Position numbers and translations under genes: made by a program. Under the pieces are notes generated by a model. The model had not been told where the DNA came from. It ran no database searches and was given only the letters and a program-made list of their open reading frames with translations. From the NCBI GenBank assembly GCA_040285825.1, contig JAUPSS010000004.1:3851658-3915657 (forward strand): a stretch of DNA of 64,000 nt, in the 5' to 3' direction. Positions 29,601-39,793 of this stretch are shown one piece after another. The DNA is from Eukaryota sp. TZLM1-RC. Lineage: Eukaryota; Metamonada: BaSk clade. Each line of letters starts with the position of its first letter. Position 1 is the first letter of the stretch.

Positions 29601-32600
29601 AAATATTGGAAAATTTGACAACATCTAATGGAGAAATTTCACGAGAGTCGATAAATCTTAAATTACAATCAACTCTTTTGATACAATTCAGTTTTTTCAA
29701 TAAAGACTCGTAATAACTACTTGAATTTGTACAAGGATTAGAACCAATTCCTAATTGGACAAGGGTTGGTAATTCATCTACTAACTTGGCTAATTGATTT
29801 AAGTCTTTTAATTCATTGTTACAAAGGTTTAAAAATTCAAGACTTTTGAGAGAATTAATGGCAGAATACTGAATTGATTCATTAAATAAGTTATTATTAG
29901 ACAAATTAAGCTGTTTGAGATTGGGAAAATCAGAGAAATTGACCAAAGATAGGGACTTTCCTGATAAATCCAGACTGGTAACGTCAGCAGGGTTAAAATC
30001 CTCGGGTAATAAGGAGAATAACACTGACCTAAACCTGTACACTTCAACATCAGTAACACTTCCTCCACACCTTTTCCAACATTTACATACATAATCATGA
30101 TCAATTATGACGTCATCAATAGCAATCAAACTACGTGGCACTTGTCGACACAGTTCAAAATTACCAATCAAATTGATTTCATAAGAATTATTTCGACACA
30201 TTGGATTACCAGCAAGACCCAATACCGTGAGCTTGGTTAAAGGTACCAAATGGGAAAGTAGGCTGGTTAATATAGAAAAGGAGTTATTTCGTAAATCTAG
30301 TAATTGTAATTCAGAACATTTTCCAATAAAACTATCTTTTAAAGAAGAAATATTATTTTTGGCCAAAATTAATCTTCTTAAACCCACAAATCGACTTAAA
30401 TCTACTGCCACCAGTTCCAAAGACACCAATTTCAATTCATTTACCATGGATAAATTAGAATTTGTAAGTGTGGGGTACATAAAATTAATAGCAGCTTTGA
30501 ACATCAAAGAATGACACTTTGAATCAGAAAGACCACCTGATCGCCAAATTTCGAGTCGTTCCTTCATAGTAATTGGTGAATCTACTGTCTTTAGTTGAGA
30601 ATCTGGGGATTGAAGGCTCGCAATGAGAGACAAAAAAAGTGACCTGTCGTGACTGTTGTTGATCATTGGACATGGGTGGAAATAGACTATTTGAATATTT
30701 GGAAGGTTATCGATTAATTGACTGCAGTTATCCATTTCATGACTGGGAAAGTGATTATGTCGACAGTCCAAAACTGCGAGATTTGATAGTTTTTCTATTC
30801 CAAAAGAAGAAAGCGATTCAAAACCACAATCAGCAATATTAAGTGCTTCTAAATTTAGAAACATTCCAAAATTAACAACACTTCTATCAAAATCAAACTT
30901 CAACCTTCCTTCAAGATTAATTTCCTTTACTAGTTCCAAACTGTAAGCATTGCCCGGAATGATTTCTTTAGGGAGCCAGTTAATTGGATCTTTTGCAAAC
31001 AATAGAGTTAGAGTTGAATTGAAAAAGTATTGATTAATACTTAATTCTAAATCAGGATTCTTTTGCTTAATCAAAACAAGAGCATTCACTCTTTCTAAAA
31101 TGGAAACTTCAACGTCATCAATTACTGAAAGATGGGGACAGGGGGTTAATAACCGTGCAATGAGTTGTATTCTAAAAGAATTTAAATCATGACTAGATAG
31201 ATTGGCATTACGAGATGTAATGTTCAGATGACAAAGTGACGAAAGTTTGTCAAGTTCAGGTAAAATTCTATCTAGATTGATTGGATTCCCCGATATATTC
31301 AAAAATTTCACCTTATTTAGACCAGTAAAGTCCACAAATTCCAAATTATTATTACTCAAATCTAACAATTCCAATGAAGAAAACAATTTTAAATCAACTG
31401 AACCCAATCCAGCATTGGAAAACCTACCAGATTTAATACTTTTTACCTTGTCAGTAACATCTGAAGAGTAAAGTTCTCTATGACCTATGGTGGAAATACA
31501 AACAAGGGTCCACCTATACTCATTAGCAATGGTTTCAGACATCCCAAAGGCAATACAAGAATCAACAAGCTCTCCTATTGTAACCACTTGACCATCGAGG
31601 TAATTGATACCAGGCTGGTTATTAGTACCTTTGGAAAACCTACAAGAATAGATGATAAACTGTCTGTAATTGGTAGGGTAATTGTTATTTGATATAGATA
31701 AATCAGAGAGACTTGGAATTAGAGAAAGAATTTTGAAATCATTTTGATTGGATAATTGATTGTTTGACAAATCGACTGTTGTCAAGCGATCCAAATAGGC
31801 AAGTCCTGTATTTTCAAGGGAAGTCAAACGATTTCCAGACAAATATAACCGTTCCAAAGCTTTAAATTCATCTAAAAAAACACAGCTCAATTCACAATTT
31901 TTAGCTTGAATTTCCCTTATATGAAAAGGCAACCATGACGTCATTGATTGAATAACTGATTGGTTCATTACCACCAAATCCCAAAGCAACAATCCCAAGT
32001 TGTTTTTATATTCATCAGGACCAAATTTGTTGATCCAAGTGCCTCTGTCTTTTGGTTGAACACAAGAGTTATTTAAAACCCGAAGATACCTAAAACAACC
32101 AATCATTTGATTGACAATGCTACTTTTAATTCCCGTGTCTACAAGATTTAAATTTTCAATTAATGGACAATTATTGGTAAACTTGGGGACGTCAACCTTA
32201 CTTAGTGGATTTGTTTCCAAATCTAAAACTCTAATAGACCTAGAGGAGAGTTTTTCAATAGAACGGAGGTTGGAATTGGCAAGTAAAAGGTATTGAAGTC
32301 CAGTAAAGTCAGCTTGAATTGTGGAAAAGAGAAGGTCAAAATCACGTTGGGAGAGTCTTGTATTGGATAGGTTTAGGTAAAGTAATTGTGATCGATCATA
32401 CACTTTGCTTAGCTGTTCAAAACCTGAGCATTGTTGGTTGGGTGTGAGCTTGTCTAACGGGGTGATTCCGGGTAAGTTGAGTGAGAACGGACCAGGGATG
32501 AACTTGAAAGAAGGAGTGGAGTTACGTTCCTTTGTGTAGGAGTCGAGATCAAAATTGGGAGAGAAGACCCCAGGACCAGTTGAAGCTTGTTTATGTGTCT

Positions 32601-32727
32601 CTTCCAGAGAGATCGAGTGGAATGGGATGGGTTTGCGTTCAGGGGGAGGTGTCCATTTGTAACCTTGTGAAGACTGCTGCAACTCCGACCCAATGGTGTC
32701 AAGGTCATCCAGTATAAGCTCTTTCAT
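26617..32727 (-). CDS. Giant leucine-rich-repeat multi-pass membrane protein
   Basis: The ORF runs about 2036 codons from the first ATG at 32727 to TGA at 26617. Residues about 95-1290 hold many LRRs with the L..L.L..N.L pattern (LLDLSNNNLEFVDF, LKQLNLSNNNLF, LISIDLSHNDLTEF). A linker leads to an Asn/Gln/His-rich low-complexity block (about 1370-1485) made of 27-residue repeats. The C-terminal ~540 residues have about ten membrane spans, including TILFMPVSRTILSTFICKEI and LGELSFLISSIIVGLVFVLS, then a charged tail DESEEEEIIVS. This layout (LRR or other sensors plus a TRP-like multi-pass C-terminus) is common in large protist surface proteins. No signal peptide is seen and no catalytic motif. 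Ligand and function are unknown. TTTCATTGTTATA precedes the ATG directly. Confidence 0.85.
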   Translation of the reverse strand: MKELILDDLDTIGSELQQSSQGYKWTPPPERKPIPFHSISLEETHKQASTGPGVFSPNFDLDSYTKERNSTPSFKFIPGPFSLNLPGITPLDKLTPNQQCSGFEQLSKVYDRSQLLYLNLSNTRLSQRDFDLLFSTIQADFTGLQYLLLANSNLRSIEKLSSRSIRVLDLETNPLSKVDVPKFTNNCPLIENLNLVDTGIKSSIVNQMIGCFRYLRVLNNSCVQPKDRGTWINKFGPDEYKNNLGLLLWDLVVMNQSVIQSMTSWLPFHIREIQAKNCELSCVFLDEFKALERLYLSGNRLTSLENTGLAYLDRLTTVDLSNNQLSNQNDFKILSLIPSLSDLSISNNNYPTNYRQFIIYSCRFSKGTNNQPGINYLDGQVVTIGELVDSCIAFGMSETIANEYRWTLVCISTIGHRELYSSDVTDKVKSIKSGRFSNAGLGSVDLKLFSSLELLDLSNNNLEFVDFTGLNKVKFLNISGNPINLDRILPELDKLSSLCHLNITSRNANLSSHDLNSFRIQLIARLLTPCPHLSVIDDVEVSILERVNALVLIKQKNPDLELSINQYFFNSTLTLLFAKDPINWLPKEIIPGNAYSLELVKEINLEGRLKFDFDRSVVNFGMFLNLEALNIADCGFESLSSFGIEKLSNLAVLDCRHNHFPSHEMDNCSQLIDNLPNIQIVYFHPCPMINNSHDRSLFLSLIASLQSPDSQLKTVDSPITMKERLEIWRSGGLSDSKCHSLMFKAAINFMYPTLTNSNLSMVNELKLVSLELVAVDLSRFVGLRRLILAKNNISSLKDSFIGKCSELQLLDLRNNSFSILTSLLSHLVPLTKLTVLGLAGNPMCRNNSYEINLIGNFELCRQVPRSLIAIDDVIIDHDYVCKCWKRCGGSVTDVEVYRFRSVLFSLLPEDFNPADVTSLDLSGKSLSLVNFSDFPNLKQLNLSNNNLFNESIQYSAINSLKSLEFLNLCNNELKDLNQLAKLVDELPTLVQLGIGSNPCTNSSSYYESLLKKLNCIKRVDCNLRFIDSREISPLDVVKFSNISNKAADSFKIDLVAHRQGVLSGNNTIKLNHCGLSSIKSLSKYSHLISIDLSHNDLTEFSQNLNEISSFPSLVHLNLCDNKFKDLPLLIDALSYCANLKYLYLLKSTVDKSTDEIETYFELVCSKLRGLHSLENIPNVFGLNPYQLNAFNFLLEFGNFSPNRLYNIDLKPFGSSFSEQHFVAILRCLAYLPVENLSIDVPAFKKISNIRFMAIFLIPSLKILNSTEITLEERSNAHSICEKMVRSSGLDFLQRPSEELLNPVVCKVSQTDQISSDTLELREEKGKKKPAAGPGAIGSTKMESGQSRVVSKQVNTAMPVKSSTSAQPMSQNPSENQGNNGNDHHQDGNNSHRGNGGQNQSENEGNNGNDHHQDGNNSHRGNGGQNQSENEGNNGNDHHQDGNNSHRGNGGQNQSENEGNNGNDHHQDGNNSHRGNGGQNPSENEGNQSDDDQSNSIDDDNHEDQNSEEVNVDVNFERFSGLISVAYTNALKTPFFMTLGSFLTKLEIITGFFQILGLLFAFNINIEWPQFIIWYEYLTIPFSISFDWLRLDFDYFDYIKYGTFIMLPLIFTVLYFYDFNYNKWKLRYVLYWKRHKRLTLNIYFVGILLFILSSVLLVDFGSISLIISGNWPSGDSMGFLVATFVLWSVVFLLYFKLAKSFRSNQKNSAYWFNFIKTKRRICLFSLTILFMPVSRTILSTFICKEIDGELVIATLPAQKCGETFQDFTTFQLINAVMGALFMFSIPIFFFFLIRKGVALIDRNYNLKAKRKELLDRIDQLKRDTPPGFQDEIKRLKKEIRKKYSSACQEFSTAQSYLFAAYRRPLRYWKVIHMIEKGSLLFLSVFMVINLGELSFLISSIIVGLVFVLSWVTKPLSDGYEVFMDVFSRFSITVTAISGFTLMKMPNFSSLIEPFLVAVHLINAFIMLIIVAIGPIRSFLSIRKLRLAWEMARQSGTDGSSFNTQTAVNTGFSAAGVALKERPNTQEDESEEEEIIVS
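28290..28620 (-). repeat. 81-bp in-frame tandem repeat (four units plus partial) in the LRR gene
   Basis: Units with a strict 81-bp period start at 28291, 28372, 28453, 28534 and 28615 (marked by ATTTTGACCTCC or ATTTTGACTC). Each encodes a 27-residue Asn/Asp/His/Gly-rich unit (NQSENEGNNGNDHHQDGNNS plus HRGNGGQ). The units are almost identical at DNA level, so copy number is probably variable in the population. Confidence 0.95.
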
Positions 32728-33300
32728 TGTGTATAACAATGAAAATATTATTATATATATTTTTTGAAATAATTTTTAATTTATTACTTTCAAAAAACTA
32801 AACACAAATATGAAAATGTTTATTGATTTCCCTCCAATAGATTTACGTTGTTGAAAATCAGCTAAGATTGACAGTCTCCGTCAGCGATACATAGATAATT
32901 TGTTTGTTTCTCATTTTCAGTTATTCCTTGAGGCTATTTCTAGGAATGTGTTGCCAAAAGGCATATTTGCGAGGTGTGGGTTAGGATATGTAAGGTGTAT
33001 AGCGAGTTAGGATAATGATAATTTTATTTCAACCTATATACGATAAACTGCGGTACTCACTAGTGAAATACCTACACTATCTGATCACGTTCTCTTAATT
33101 AAATTTAATTACAGTAGTTCTTTCGCTTTTTTTGCGGATAGCGCTTTTGCCGAGGCACATGGAGAGGTTGAGCTGATCTATTGGATTTAATAGATTTGGG
33201 TTTTCATTTACTTGCATGTTGCCTTAAGTCGAGAAGTTAAGATAATGTTGATTTATTTTTTCATCATATTATATAAGTTTAAGTCGTCCTATTGCAGTAG
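32728..33300. other. Upstream flank of the LRR gene
   Basis: AT-rich spacer with TATATATATT just upstream of the LRR start and no recognisable gene. Confidence 0.5.
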
Positions 33301-34503
33301 GTGAATCTCTATCTCGTTTGTTCTCCTCAATTATTTTCAATAGAATTGTTAAAAAGGTTGGAAAATTTTTGTCGCCAATGCAATTTGGTATTCAAACGAT
33401 TGATAGAGCTTCAGTGGCTGCTCTGAAATCTGACTTGTTCTCCAAAGGAACTGTTGAACTCCAAAGGAAACAACTTCATTTTCAATTTAGATTTCAATGC
33501 TTTCAACACTGTAAAAAGAAAAGCAATTAACAAAGTGATTGAAAAACGTTTCCCTGAACTATCAAGTTATTTCTACTTGTGTTACGGTAAATCCAGTGAA
33601 TTAGTATATGATGTGTTGTGCTTCCCTGGTAGAAGTTATTCCTGAGCTAATTCGAGCTCACTTGTTCTCTTCTTCACAATTCGGTGGTGTTGGCTTTACC
33701 AAATCTTCAATTCTTTTTCAAGCAGCTTTTGTTGGTGGTGGCAAAAATTTTATATTGGAATTTCTTAATCGTTTTCCTAAAAATATTTATTTGCTTAGTC
33801 CATCATTTTCAAAATATTTGAATGACCTTGATATCGCTATTTATAAAATTGCAACAGAAATCTGGTGTCAATGTTTTCCCGACTCAGTTCAAGAGATTCC
33901 TTCACGAAATTTAGTTAATTTAAGGTATTGTATGTTCAGCTCTATTGTATGTTTAAGTCCTGCAAGATTGAATCTTTTTTAGAACCTTTGCTTTCAAATC
34001 TGGCTGATGAATCTGACAAAAATTCTTTTGGTGACAGCCGTAAACGATGTGCTAGTCTCCGGACTTGATGGATCAATGATCATTAGTGATGTCAGATCTA
34101 CTGATGTATCAAACAGCTCAAATGAAAAACTGGCACAATCTTGTAATTCACCTTTACGTAGAGCTGAAGAAGCGAAAATTATCAAGTACACAGAAAAAAT
34201 CAATCACTTGAATTCCAACTCACATACTCAATACCTTCTTTGTCCTTTTGCTTTTTCCTTATTGTGAACCTTGGGTAAAACTGCGCTATCTGTTTTGGAC
34301 GATTTCTCTTCTATTGTCAAAAATAGAACTGGAAGAACATTTGACCGAACGTTTTGGCAAAACAGAATTGTATTTTCTCTTTTTAAGGGAATGTATAGCC
34401 TTATTTCTAGCTCGTTGTTATCACTAGGAAAATTTCATCAAGAAAATGCTGAAGCTAAGTATTCAATAGTAGATGTGGAGTTTGAGGAGATTGACTTTTA
34501 GTT
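33301..34503 (+). mobile_element. LINE-B relic (RT to endonuclease)
   Basis: On the plus strand, frames in series give RT pieces LSRLFSSIIFNRIVKK and SPMQFGIQTIDRASVAALKS, motif A FNLDFNAFNTVKRKAI, then FGGVGFTKSSILFQAAFVGG (compare GGLGWTKASILTSCAFVGG in family A). The knuckle region (WCQCFPDSVQEIP) and an endonuclease-like DVLVSGLDGSMIISDVRSTD follow, ending TLGKTALSVLDDFSSIVKN and FEEIDF. Motifs B and C of the RT are missing between about 33600 and 33640, indicating an internal deletion. It is a dead RLE-type LINE related to, but distinct from, family A. Confidence 0.75.
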
Positions 34504-34960
34504 TTTTACAATTTTGTTTGAATAAAATATGTATCTAAAATAACATATCTTGATAGTCTTCACTTTCTGTGTTGTTGGATAACTTACTTATGCTATCCAT
34601 TATACTTTACCATTGTCAGCACCAAACTTGAGTTATGTGAGATGAAGTAATGACAGCTTGTTGTCCGCTTCTTCATTCCTTTTTCTCTTCACCTTGTGAT
34701 TTATAATTTCCGTTTCTAATGACTGTACTTTCTCTACGGCTTGGACAAATGTCTGTCAATTCAAAACAGTTGTTTCAAAGACATATGTACACTTTCCTTT
34801 TGCCTGTAATGAGATTAATTCTGACAGCCAGTGGGCAATGAAAGGGTAATATGTGCCGTTATACAAACAACTAGAAATGTTCTTACTGCAACAATGGTAA
34901 GATGGTTACAGGCTTCAACAGTAACTAGCACCACACTCTAGACGATGCAAAACACAAATA
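34504..34960. other. Spacer, nothing recognised
   Basis: No ORF of note or shared repeat seen between the LINE-B relic and LINE-A copy 6. Confidence 0.5.
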
Positions 34961-34977
34961 TTTGGTATCAATTTTAA

Positions 34978-35230
34978 TAATCTATTGAACTTGCACACTT
35001 AACAAAATATACTTATAACTAATGGGACAAAATTCATTGAACCAAGATTTCCTCTACAAAATCTTGATCCGCTTGATGTCTAGCTAAAGTTTCTCTAATT
35101 CGATTGAAAAACCGAGGCAATCTATTAATAATGGCATAATGAATTTGACAGCGTCATAAAAAGATATCAAATTTTCTCATTGTTGTTTCTTGAACTATTT
35201 TTTGGACATCATGCAAAAAAGTGGCTGATT
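34978..35230 (-). mobile_element. LINE-A copy 6, 3'-end fragment
   Basis: About 250 bp of the family A 3' end on the minus strand (ACTAATGGGACAAAATTCATT; ACAAAATCTTGATCCGCTTG), diverged and 5'-truncated at about 35230. Confidence 0.75.
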
Positions 35231-35584
35231 CTACTTGGTATCAATCGAATCATCACTGTATATGATGGGTTTCTGTATAAATATTTGATTTTGCTTTTTT
35301 GTAGTGAATTGAATGATTTCAGCGTTTGAACAGTGTTTAGAAAAAAAACGCTGTCTATTAAATTGAACACTGTGATTGACATTTTCAACAAATTCTTTTT
35401 GGCTGATTTGGGATAGCAAGATATAGAGTTTAAGGATTGTTGTATAGTTTATTGAATTAAATCGAATTTTACAAAAAAATATGATTGGCAAATCCAAAAT
35501 GGTGACGCCTTTGTACCAAAAAATGTTAAGTTAAAGTACTTTGCCACTTTACTTTTATAGATCCCTAGTTGTAAGATCATATAC
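35231..35584. other. Upstream region of the acylphosphatase gene
   Basis: AT-rich spacer; no gene supported. Confidence 0.5.
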
Positions 35585-35863
35585 ATGTTGCAGCTACATT
35601 TTGAAGTCTTTGGCAAGGTTCAAGGTGTTTGGTTTCGCAAGTACACTGTACAAGAAGCCCGGCGACTTGGTATCTCTGGTTATTGTCAAAACACATCATC
35701 TGGATCAGTAAGAGGCGTTGCTGAATGCGATTCTCGCTCAACTCTACAACAGTTTCAGCAATGGCTTGCAGAAACTGGATCTCCGAAAAGCAGGATTGAA
35801 CGTATAGAAGCTGAAATCGTAGAAACACCAGAGGGCAAATACCATGGGTTCGATAAGAGATAG
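35585..35863 (+). CDS. Acylphosphatase
   Basis: The ORF encodes 92 residues, the usual length for the family. Acylphosphatases hydrolyse carboxyl-phosphate bonds such as acetyl phosphate and 1,3-bisphosphoglycerate in the cytosol. The signature is complete: FEVFGKVQGVWFRKYT (residues about 6-21, phosphate-binding loop with catalytic Arg of VWFR) and GISGYCQNTSSGSVRGVAEC (about 30-50, with the catalytic Asn in QNTSSGSV). The end, WLAETGSPKSRIERIEAE followed by FDKR, also fits. The ATG at 35585 opens directly into the fold, so no intron is needed. It converges with IFT70, with about 180 bp between the two stops and an AATAAA-rich stretch there. Confidence 0.93.
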   Translation: MLQLHFEVFGKVQGVWFRKYTVQEARRLGISGYCQNTSSGSVRGVAECDSRSTLQQFQQWLAETGSPKSRIERIEAEIVETPEGKYHGFDKR

Positions 35864-36046
35864 ATACATGGCAAGTATGTAATGTTGTTGGCAAAAGTAT
35901 AATCAGAGTAAGTTATGTTTCAGACAGTTGTAATACCATGGATTATATTGTTAATTCAATATTCAAATAAAGAGTCCAGCAAAAAAAATAAACATTTTAT
36001 TAATAAAATCTTAAAAATGGCATTATTTTACACTAATATAAACAAT

Positions 36047-37996
36047 TTAATTCTGCATAAGATCCAAAAACGCTGATTTAAGCAACTTTGCCTCATCAGA
36101 AATGGTATTTCCCCCATCTTGACTCAAACCAACAGCAGTAACTTCTCGACTTCCAAAAGCTTCAACCTTGTCCAAAAACTCTAATATTGACTCATAAACA
36201 GAGTCTTTGAGTATAATCCAATGCTTTGCCAGGGTATCAACCAACGAAGCCAAGCATCGTTTGCTGTAAAACCAAGTGTCTACTGATAATTTCTTATCCA
36301 ATGGCTCAAATGACTTGATAATTCTAGATATACCAAATTCAAAATTTCCCTTTGCACAATATAAAGTTCCAATAACTAAATTAATAATACAAGAATGGTA
36401 ACATTCCTTTGTTGAATCCTGATAAAATAAAGCTTCCTCTTCCTTCTCCACCCTCTTCATCAAATCTTCAGCATCTTCATTATTGCTAGTCATGATGTAA
36501 GAAACACAAAGATTCGCTAAAACAATTGCTTGGACACTCAACAGCCCAGTATCATAGTACTGTTCAACAATTGGTTGATATCCTTGAACACAATCATGGA
36601 ATCGTTCATTCATGAACTGACAATGAGTTTGATTCAACTTCCAAGTGGTATTATCTGCACAAAATTCTGCACTTTGTTTCAATAGTTTTTCACAAGCAGA
36701 ATAATTGTCATCATCCCAAAGTATTTTAGCTTGCATCATTAGAACTGGAATGTAACTTTCCAATTCCGCGTCAAACGAGTCAAGCAAAGTCTTAATTTTG
36801 ACCTGATCACGTGACAGTTTTGCGTCTTGAATCATTTTAGTAATCTTTCTGAGCCTATCAACGTGACGACCTGACAGCGCATCAAGTTTCCTAAATGCAT
36901 CCTGGGGAGAACTTTTGCTGGTTATCGCAGCATCAATGAAATCTGAAAAATTCTGTGAGACCAATCTTGATACCAACATTGAATTTTCTGAAAGAATATC
37001 TGCAGCAATGCTCTCCAACCCATGCTGTAATTGCAACACGAGCAAGTTTGACATTGTTTCTGGAGGGAAAGGAGGTGTTTCCAATAAGAAAGAAAGCTTC
37101 TTAATGGCAGCATTGGGATCTTCCACAGTGTCCAACAAAGCTGAATTGTGTAGGGTTATGGGATCAAGTTCTTCCTCGTTCCTTGGTGGCATATCATTTA
37201 AAGCAATTTTGGCTTCATCAAATTCTTCCTTTTCAAAGTGAATGGCAATTTTAAGATTGAAGGCCTCAATTAAGGAAGTTTCGTGGAGAATCATTGAATT
37301 CCCAACAGATCTTACATCACCATCATTCCCTGCACCTACAGAAAGTTCTGGGTGAACCCTTATGCCGTGTTCTTTAATCTCTTCTGCTAACCTTAATGCC
37401 TGGTCATGCTGCCCTAGGCGATGGTGACAAAGCGCTATTCTGTAGACAAGATCAGGGGAAGAACCAAATTGAGTGAGCGCCTTGGCATAAGAATCTAGAG
37501 ATTCTTGGAACTTTCCTTCTTTGAATAAGAGAGCTCCATTTGAAATGAAAAAATCCTTTGAAGTTGAGTTTAATTCTGACGATTCATTAATATACTGACG
37601 AACGGCAGCATAATCTTCCTCTTCAAACTTAATGGAAACTAATAGTTGAAGTGCCTTTTCATAGACAGTTGGGTTAGTGTCTGGAACCTGGAGGGCTTCC
37701 TTGGCAGCTTCAACCAAGAATCCTGCCTTGAACAAAGCTTGGGCATGATAGAGTTGGTACGAAGGATCTTTTGGGCATAATGAGTGAAGTTGTTGGTAAA
37801 TAGAAGCAGAAGATTCAAAGTTTTGCATCATATAGTGACAGTAGGCTAACAGGGAGAGAGCAGCCCTACTTTCAGGGAATCGTTGAAGTTGGTACTCAAG
37901 AAGAGGGAGAAGATCTGAATAACGTTGCTCTTGTATAAGTGAATAGACATGTGATGTGAGTTCGCCTTCTACTTGGAGGTTTGGAGCAGCGGCCAT
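36047..37996 (-). CDS. IFT70: Intraflagellar transport protein IFT70 (TTC30/DYF-1/FLEER)
   Basis: The 649-residue product is close to the ~660 residues typical of IFT70, a TPR protein of the IFT-B complex that wraps around IFT52 and is needed for cilium assembly. Landmarks in order: VYSLIQEQRYSDLLPLLEYQ, then RAALSLLAYCHYMMQNFE, YQLYHAQALFKAG, ISNGALLFKEGKFQESL, IRVHPELSVG followed by RSVGNSMILHETSLIEAFNL, DMPPRNEEELDPITLHNSAL, and PPETMSNLLVLQLQHG. The HPEL.VG...VRSVGN and DMPPR.EEELDP.TLHN.AL blocks are diagnostic. The ORF is uninterrupted from ATG 37996 to TAA 36047. It indicates that the organism builds a cilium. Confidence 0.95.
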   Translation of the reverse strand: MAAAPNLQVEGELTSHVYSLIQEQRYSDLLPLLEYQLQRFPESRAALSLLAYCHYMMQNFESSASIYQQLHSLCPKDPSYQLYHAQALFKAGFLVEAAKEALQVPDTNPTVYEKALQLLVSIKFEEEDYAAVRQYINESSELNSTSKDFFISNGALLFKEGKFQESLDSYAKALTQFGSSPDLVYRIALCHHRLGQHDQALRLAEEIKEHGIRVHPELSVGAGNDGDVRSVGNSMILHETSLIEAFNLKIAIHFEKEEFDEAKIALNDMPPRNEEELDPITLHNSALLDTVEDPNAAIKKLSFLLETPPFPPETMSNLLVLQLQHGLESIAADILSENSMLVSRLVSQNFSDFIDAAITSKSSPQDAFRKLDALSGRHVDRLRKITKMIQDAKLSRDQVKIKTLLDSFDAELESYIPVLMMQAKILWDDDNYSACEKLLKQSAEFCADNTTWKLNQTHCQFMNERFHDCVQGYQPIVEQYYDTGLLSVQAIVLANLCVSYIMTSNNEDAEDLMKRVEKEEEALFYQDSTKECYHSCIINLVIGTLYCAKGNFEFGISRIIKSFEPLDKKLSVDTWFYSKRCLASLVDTLAKHWIILKDSVYESILEFLDKVEAFGSREVTAVGLSQDGGNTISDEAKLLKSAFLDLMQN

Positions 37997-38176
37997 TCTC
38001 TCAAGTGGAAATAAAAAACTTGAAATAAACGTCTATGGTTTTTATTTAAAATGAATATTTTCTTCAAGCATCAAACTTATTCCAAGAACTTTCATTCTTG
38101 GTGAGATCGTCCACAGACGTTCCAGAATCCACGATTAATTGGCATTTCTCCTCTAGAACAATCAGTTGCTTTGAAG
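37997..38176. other. Spacer between IFT70 start and Fanzor B end
   Basis: Short 5' flank of IFT70; no gene seen. Confidence 0.5.
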
Positions 38177-38846
38177 CTAGTTTATTTGTGGTCTCTGGAA
38201 CGCTTCTGGTCTTGTTCCATAGTAGTGCTCACGAATTGCAATTTCTAGCTGATTCAGTGATGCAGAAATGTCTCTAGACCAAACTTGATTACATTCCGGA
38301 CAATTGAAATATGCGTTGTGAACTTTAACTTCCTCATCAACTTCTCGATAGATCTTTTGGTGTAACATCTTGCAGTAGTTCACCTTTGCAGGTGTCATAT
38401 ATTCATCTCCGATCTTCACATTAGCAAATGAACATTGTAACAACTTGAGAAACGCCTTACGTGGAGTTTTCACTTTTTGACGTGATGTACCACCACCTCC
38501 ATTGCCAAACCACACCTTTACTTCTCGGCCGTCTGCAAATTTTTTCACTTTGTTGATAATTGAGCTGAATCTTTTCTGTTTTCTTATAAAGACGTCAAAT
38601 GTGTTTCTCCTCAATGCTTTTCGAGCACTCAGATCTAATTGCTGCTTCAGCAATGATCGTCTTACGTTATTACCTTCACAGTCCTTATAGTCACCGATAG
38701 TTGATATTTCAAGCAGATAATGGTTCAATTTCTGCACGTCATAAACATCTATTGATGAATGGGTCAGTGAAGCGGAGTGATTGATTTTTCGTTGCTTTGG
38801 TGCCAAGAAGATATTGGATACGGTCGGTCCTGAACCTGTTCAGATG
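38177..38846 (-). pseudogene. Fanzor copy B, C-terminal half (RuvC-II/zinc/RuvC-III)
   Basis: The open frame from about 38840 to TAA 38177 carries the Fanzor C-terminal core. Residue numbers are from a TTG codon at 38806: EVKVWFGNGGGG (about 93-105), the PTPxxxL equivalent KTPRKAFLKLLQ, then KIGDEYMTPAKVNYC with the Fanzor-type shifted glutamate, NCPECNQVWSRDISASLNQ with the RuvC-III Asp kept, and GTRPEAFQRP at the end, as usual. Only one of the first zinc-ribbon Cys pair is visible. The frame is open past a TGA that lies in an 11-bp sequence repeated at 40835-40845, where the N-terminal half resumes. The gene was split by LINE-C. It encodes an RNA-guided nuclease family member. No exonuclease was seen upstream. 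Confidence 0.7.
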
Positions 38847-39119
38847 CTTTTATTGAAAATTAAGAAGAAACTACTCGAATACTAAAAAAACTACCTACCA
38901 ACATTGACGATCTTCTCTTTTCTTTTGAAGTATATAATTAAAAGCACTGTGGCATTTAAAACTATTCTTCAAAATGATACAGCTAATTTCATTTGCTACC
39001 TCATTCCATCCAAATTGGTCAAACAGTATTTTTGCTTTAGTGTAAAAACCCCCATGAACACTAAAAACGAGAGGAACAATTTGGTTAATTTAATTTAATT
39101 CTTTTAAAATTGAATACTT

Positions 39120-39640
39120 TGCAATCTTATCGGAATAAGCTTTCGAAAAAGCATCAGTCCAATTATTACCATAACCTCCAACTATGGTGACATCAAAAGC
39201 AATTTGGTTGACGTTTGAAAGCCATCAACACGTAACTGCTTATTTAAACCAAATTTAAATTCCTTTTCAGATTCAAAATTATTTAATTCGTTAATAAAAT
39301 TATTTACTTCGTCATGTCTTTGTGTAACCATTCTTGAGACTTTTCTACATTGAAACGAGTGATCTAAGCCTAAGGTTTCCATAACCACACAAAGGACATA
39401 TCACAAATTGTTCTCCTTGAAGCAATCTCAGATTTATTAGGTATTTGAAGCAATCATCTGAGAACGTGAAATTTTGAGAAATAGGCAAGACTTTCAAAAA
39501 ACAAGATGATTGACTGTCACAATTTGAAATAAATTGTACTAGTTCACATTCTGATATTTTTTCCTTTAAAAGACTCAATTTTTCCTTATAAAATAAGTGA
39601 GTGATTTGACGTTGGCAAATTTTAATTCGTTTGTCCCAGA
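39120..39640 (-). pseudogene. LINE-C C-terminal zinc knuckle and restriction-like endonuclease
   Basis: The segment is read from overlapping frames. FVICPLCGYGNLRLR (CxxC) is followed by HSFQCRKVSRMVTQRHDEVN (H....C then RH), an RVDGFQTST segment, and FDVTIVGGYGNNWTDAFSKA on the minus strand at about 39130-39220. The R-D ... DVTI pattern is the endonuclease active site of RLE-type LINEs. One frameshift at about 39350-39390 and another near 39200 break it. Confidence 0.65.
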
Positions 39641-39793
39641 TTGAGTCAAAACCAGCAAAAGAAGGTGATAAAGCTGATAGTCAAACCCTATACTGATCAC
39701 GTGGAATTAAATTTGTTAAATCAAGATCACGTACATCCAAGTATACAGAAACTGAATAGCAAATATGTGCAACTTGGCCCAAATGGAGAAACC

